This document shows, in pieces, positions 61,702 through 64,000 of a stretch of 64,000 nt of DNA. Position numbers and translations under genes: made by a program. This DNA comes from Ruminococcus sp. AF31-8BH (GTDB lineage Bacteria > Bacillota > Clostridia > Lachnospirales > Lachnospiraceae), in the NCBI RefSeq assembly GCF_003460605.1, contig NZ_QTVN01000001.1, positions 248,001-312,000 of the forward strand. Direction: 5' to 3'. Under the pieces are notes generated by a model. It ran no database searches. It had not been told where the DNA came from and saw nothing but the letters and a program-made list of their open reading frames with translations. Every line of letters starts with the position of its first letter. Positions within the stretch are counted from its first letter, which is position 1.

Positions 61702-61757
61702 TATGGAGTGAAAAGAGACATTTGAAATCAACAAAATGAAAGAAAAGAGGCGTATGC

Positions 61758-62492
61758 ATGTACTCAATCGGAGAAATCATTTCATCATATAGAAAAAAGA
61801 AAGGCTTGCTCCAGCAGGATCTCGCTGATGAATTAGCTAAGGAAGGTGTTACCATTTCCTACAAAGCTATATCTAACTGGGAAAGAAATCTTGCTGAACC
61901 AAGCGTTACCATATTTTACAAGGTGTGTAGAATCCTTGGTATTACTAATATGTATGAAGCATATTTTGGAGTAAATCCTGCTGATCCTTTTTCATCACTT
62001 ACTGATGAAGGCAGGGAAAAAGCTATGGATTATATTAATCTGCTCCACGCATCCGGAATGTATGAAAAGCAGACTGCTAAGATAATTCCATTCCGAAGCA
62101 TTGATATTTTTGAAAATGCTGTATCAGCTGGAACCGGTAACTTCCTTGTAGACGGACCGAAAGAGACTGTATGTATAGATGAATCTATCTTACCGGAAGA
62201 TACTACTTTCGGTGTCCGTATTAGTGGTGACAGTATGGAACCTGAATTCCACGATGGTCAGATTGCATGGGTATTACAGCAGGAATCTGTTGCTAATGGA
62301 GAAATCGGCATCTTCGCTCTTAACGGAGAAGCCTATATTAAGAAATTACAAAACGATAAAGACGGAATCTTCCTTATCTCGCTTAATGAAAAGTATGCAC
62401 CTATCAAGGTTGGAGAAAACGACCGCTTAGACATATTTGGAAAAGTTCTTGGAAAATCTGATGCTTCTGCTATTACAGGACATTACCGATAA
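61758..62492 (+). CDS. S24-family repressor (Xre HTH plus self-cleaving peptidase)
   Basis: 244 aa phage-type or LexA-like repressor. The N-terminal Xre HTH (about 5-65: SYRKKKGLLQQDLADELAKE, then YKAISNWERNLAEPS) is linked to an S24 domain with the predicted Ala-Gly cleavage site AVSAGTG (Ala124-Gly125), the catalytic Ser159 in ISGDSMEP and Lys195/196 in AYIKKLQ. Cleavage under SOS would release genes of the element and the polymerase. It is divergent from the polymerase gene with the shared palindrome between them. Confidence 0.92.
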   Translation: MYSIGEIISSYRKKKGLLQQDLADELAKEGVTISYKAISNWERNLAEPSVTIFYKVCRILGITNMYEAYFGVNPADPFSSLTDEGREKAMDYINLLHASGMYEKQTAKIIPFRSIDIFENAVSAGTGNFLVDGPKETVCIDESILPEDTTFGVRISGDSMEPEFHDGQIAWVLQQESVANGEIGIFALNGEAYIKKLQNDKDGIFLISLNEKYAPIKVGENDRLDIFGKVLGKSDASAITGHYR

Positions 62493-62574
62493 ATCGCAAG
62501 TCCTTTTTATTAGACACATTATTTTTCATAATTGACAATAAGAAAATATATATAGAACTGAAAGAAGGGATTTT

Positions 62575-62775
62575 ATGGCGGTTACTAATAATATCAAAGA
62601 AATCCGCGAACAGCGTGGCATTTACCAGGATGACCTTGCCGCTGCTATTGGATACAGCACCAAAACTGTCGGCAGGATAGAGCGTGGGGACAGCACCCCA
62701 TCTGCCGAATTTATGCTGCGGATATCAAAGTACTTTAATATGCTGGTGGAAGATGTATTCCATGTGGAAGATTGA
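62575..62775 (+). CDS. Small Xre-family regulator (Cro-like)
   Basis: 66 aa, almost all HTH: NIKEIREQRGIYQDDLAAAI, then GYSTKTVGRIERGDSTPS. Its size and position 82 bases after the S24 repressor gene suggest a Cro-type partner or an independent element regulator. AAAGAAGGG lies upstream of the ATG. Confidence 0.85.
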   Translation: MAVTNNIKEIREQRGIYQDDLAAAIGYSTKTVGRIERGDSTPSAEFMLRISKYFNMLVEDVFHVED

Positions 62776-62858
62776 GTCGGAGCAGCAATCCGGTTCACCT
62801 TCTATTTTGGACAGCTTTTCATGTCCTTATCAACAACTATAGTTTTTTTGATAAATGC

Positions 62859-62889
62859 TTGACTGTAAACCTTGTTTATAGCTTATTAT
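62859..62889 (+). promoter_or_regulatory. MerR-type promoter with operator in a 19-base spacer
   Basis: -35 TTGACT (62859-62864) and -10 TATTAT (62884-62889) are 19 bases apart, the overlong spacing typical of MerR-activated promoters. The spacer holds the palindrome TAAAC-CTT-GTTTA (62866-62878). The first gene downstream is the MerR gene itself, so autoregulation is likely. Confidence 0.65.
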
Positions 62890-62925
62890 TAAGTAAAATA
62901 GAGTTGCTCGAAAGGAGGGCATAAT

Positions 62926-63687
62926 ATGACTATAAAAGACGTAGAAGAGCGAACAGGTTTATCCCGTTCTAATATCCGTTTTTATGAAAAGGAAAAACTT
63001 ATTGAGCCTTCGAGAAATGAAAGTAATGGTTATAGAGATTATTCTAAAAATGATGTGGAAAATATAAAGAAGATTGCATATCTACGTACATTGGGAATTT
63101 CTATTGAAGATATACGAAATATTATATCCGAAAAAGTAACATTGCAGGAAATGCTTGAGAAGCAAAAGGAAGTATTAAAAAATCAGATTACTGATTTGAA
63201 TAAGGCGAAACTCATGTGCGAAAAAATGCTGGATGAAGGAAGTATTAGTTATGAAAAATTACAGGTAGAACAGTATGTAACAGATTTTCATGACTATTGG
63301 AAAGATAATCGAACTGTTTTCAAACTGGATTCAGTCAGCTTTTTGTATATATGGGGAAGTATGCTTACCTGGACTATGATTACCGCACTATGCTTGATTA
63401 TTGGGGCTTTGTCTTATTCTAAGTTGCCGACAGAAATTCCAGTACAATGGAGTAAAGGAGTGGCAACATCCCTAGTTAATAAAAACTGGATTTTTATTTG
63501 TCCTGTTATATGTATCATAATCCGTTATTTATTAAAACCTTTTATCTATGCGAAATTGCAGATGAACAATTATTATGGAGAAATTATAACAGAGTATTTG
63601 ACAAATTATATGTGTTTTATGGGTTATAGGACAAAACGTGTTGATGGGTTAATCCCATTCAACAAACGTTCTGTCATAATTATGTAA
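62926..63687 (+). CDS. MerR-family regulator with membrane domain, 3' end replaced by IS
   Basis: 253 aa as read. The N-terminal MerR HTH (IKDVEERTGLSRSNIRFYEK) and coiled coil (to about 125) are followed by two or more transmembrane helices (about 140-165 and 185-205) with a DUF1648-like SKLPTEIPVQWSKG segment. From about residue 235 the sequence (YRTKRVDGLIPFNKRSVIIM) no longer looks like the membrane domain and runs into the IS end, so the normal C-terminus is lost. AAAGGAGGG precedes the ATG. It probably senses a membrane-active signal and regulates itself or a lost neighbour. Confidence 0.75.
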   Translation: MTIKDVEERTGLSRSNIRFYEKEKLIEPSRNESNGYRDYSKNDVENIKKIAYLRTLGISIEDIRNIISEKVTLQEMLEKQKEVLKNQITDLNKAKLMCEKMLDEGSISYEKLQVEQYVTDFHDYWKDNRTVFKLDSVSFLYIWGSMLTWTMITALCLIIGALSYSKLPTEIPVQWSKGVATSLVNKNWIFICPVICIIIRYLLKPFIYAKLQMNNYYGEIITEYLTNYMCFMGYRTKRVDGLIPFNKRSVIIM

Positions 63688-64000
63688 ATCACTCCATACA
63701 ATGGCATCGCCCCAACTAGAAAGACTTTTTTCAAGTTTATTCTTTTCATTCATTTTTTGATATATTGCCGCAATGCTTTTATCGGTTGGCATAACATTTA
63801 TTATTTCAGACAATGAAAGCGGTTCAGGCGAGTGCATATAGCACCACCAGTAAACCGCTTTTATTCTTCTTTCAACAGATAATCCTCTATGATTTCTAAG
63901 CATTTCCCTAAGTCTGGAATTGACACTGCCTTCAATTCTGTTATTGGTAGAAGGTGTGTTAAATTTGTCCCTTAATTCTTTGTCCAGATAAGTAAACAGC
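63649..64000 (-). mobile_element. IS1249-like transposase, C-terminal part (runs off window)
   Basis: 117 codons are inside the window, open at the 64000 end. The visible sequence is the C-terminal part of an IS256/IS1249-group transposase: KFNTPSTNNRIEGSVNSRLR, EMLRNHRGLSVERRIKAVYW, SEPLSLSEIINVMP-like and QWGDAIVWSDLH-like blocks, ending FVEWD. The stop is at 63649, inside the tail of the MerR gene. The insertion truncated that gene or arrived beside it. Confidence 0.85.

Noticed and set aside
1..64000. tRNA, rRNA or CRISPR arrays
   Set aside because: No cloverleaf, rRNA-like block or regularly spaced repeat-spacer pattern was seen by eye on either strand.

Overview
The window looks like a chromosomal segment of a low-to-moderate GC gut Firmicute, most likely a Lachnospiraceae/Clostridia member. 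The reasons are YesM/YesN-type two-component systems, CUT1 sugar ABC transporters without their own ATPase, many cytoplasmic plant-glycan glycosidases, AGGAGG ribosome binding sites, and a mobile element with small DUF6462/MazF-type genes. Species assignment is an inference.

Region 1 (1-34140, all minus strand) is a very large carbohydrate-utilisation locus. Read in the direction of transcription (high to low coordinates) it holds: an LplB/LplC/solute-binding-protein importer (34140-30458); GH78; a degenerate GH2 and an intact GH2; a propeller hydrolase; a large GH106-like protein; GH42; an Asp/Glu-racemase-like protein; a second importer (14999-11921); a second GH42; a GntR repressor; GH127; a DUF1537 acid-sugar kinase; a BKACE enzyme; a second GH78; and a histidine kinase plus the start of its response regulator. 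None of the glycosidases has a signal peptide. The logic is import of short, branched plant oligosaccharides or glycosides (rhamnose, arabinofuranose, galactose and probably sugar-acid residues) followed by cytoplasmic dismantling.

Region 2 (34362-48161) continues the theme. It has a plus-strand kinase/regulator/lipoprotein triad, then a minus-strand GH29 fucosidase-like enzyme and a carbohydrate acetylesterase. A metabolic operon follows (fucose/arabinose-isomerase-like protein, split transketolase, FGGY kinase), with a divergent LacI regulator. A compact, strongly folded, unexplained RNA-like element sits just upstream of the FGGY kinase.

Region 3 (48313-54872) is accessory: a LytTR-PAS protein; a SirTM sirtuin / zinc macrodomain / flavin-ferredoxin operon fused to a radical-SAM remnant; a broken tyrosine recombinase joined to that remnant by a deletion; and ClbS/DfsB, peptidase S51 and a MetRS tail fragment.

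Region 4 (55149-64000) is an integrated mobile element or its remnant: an intact tyrosine integrase, RHH, DUF6462, MazF, resolvase-fold proteins without a visible catalytic serine, several Xre regulators, a LexA head-only protein with a Y-family polymerase, an S24 repressor, a MerR-type regulator cut at its 3' end, and an IS1249-like transposase running off the window.
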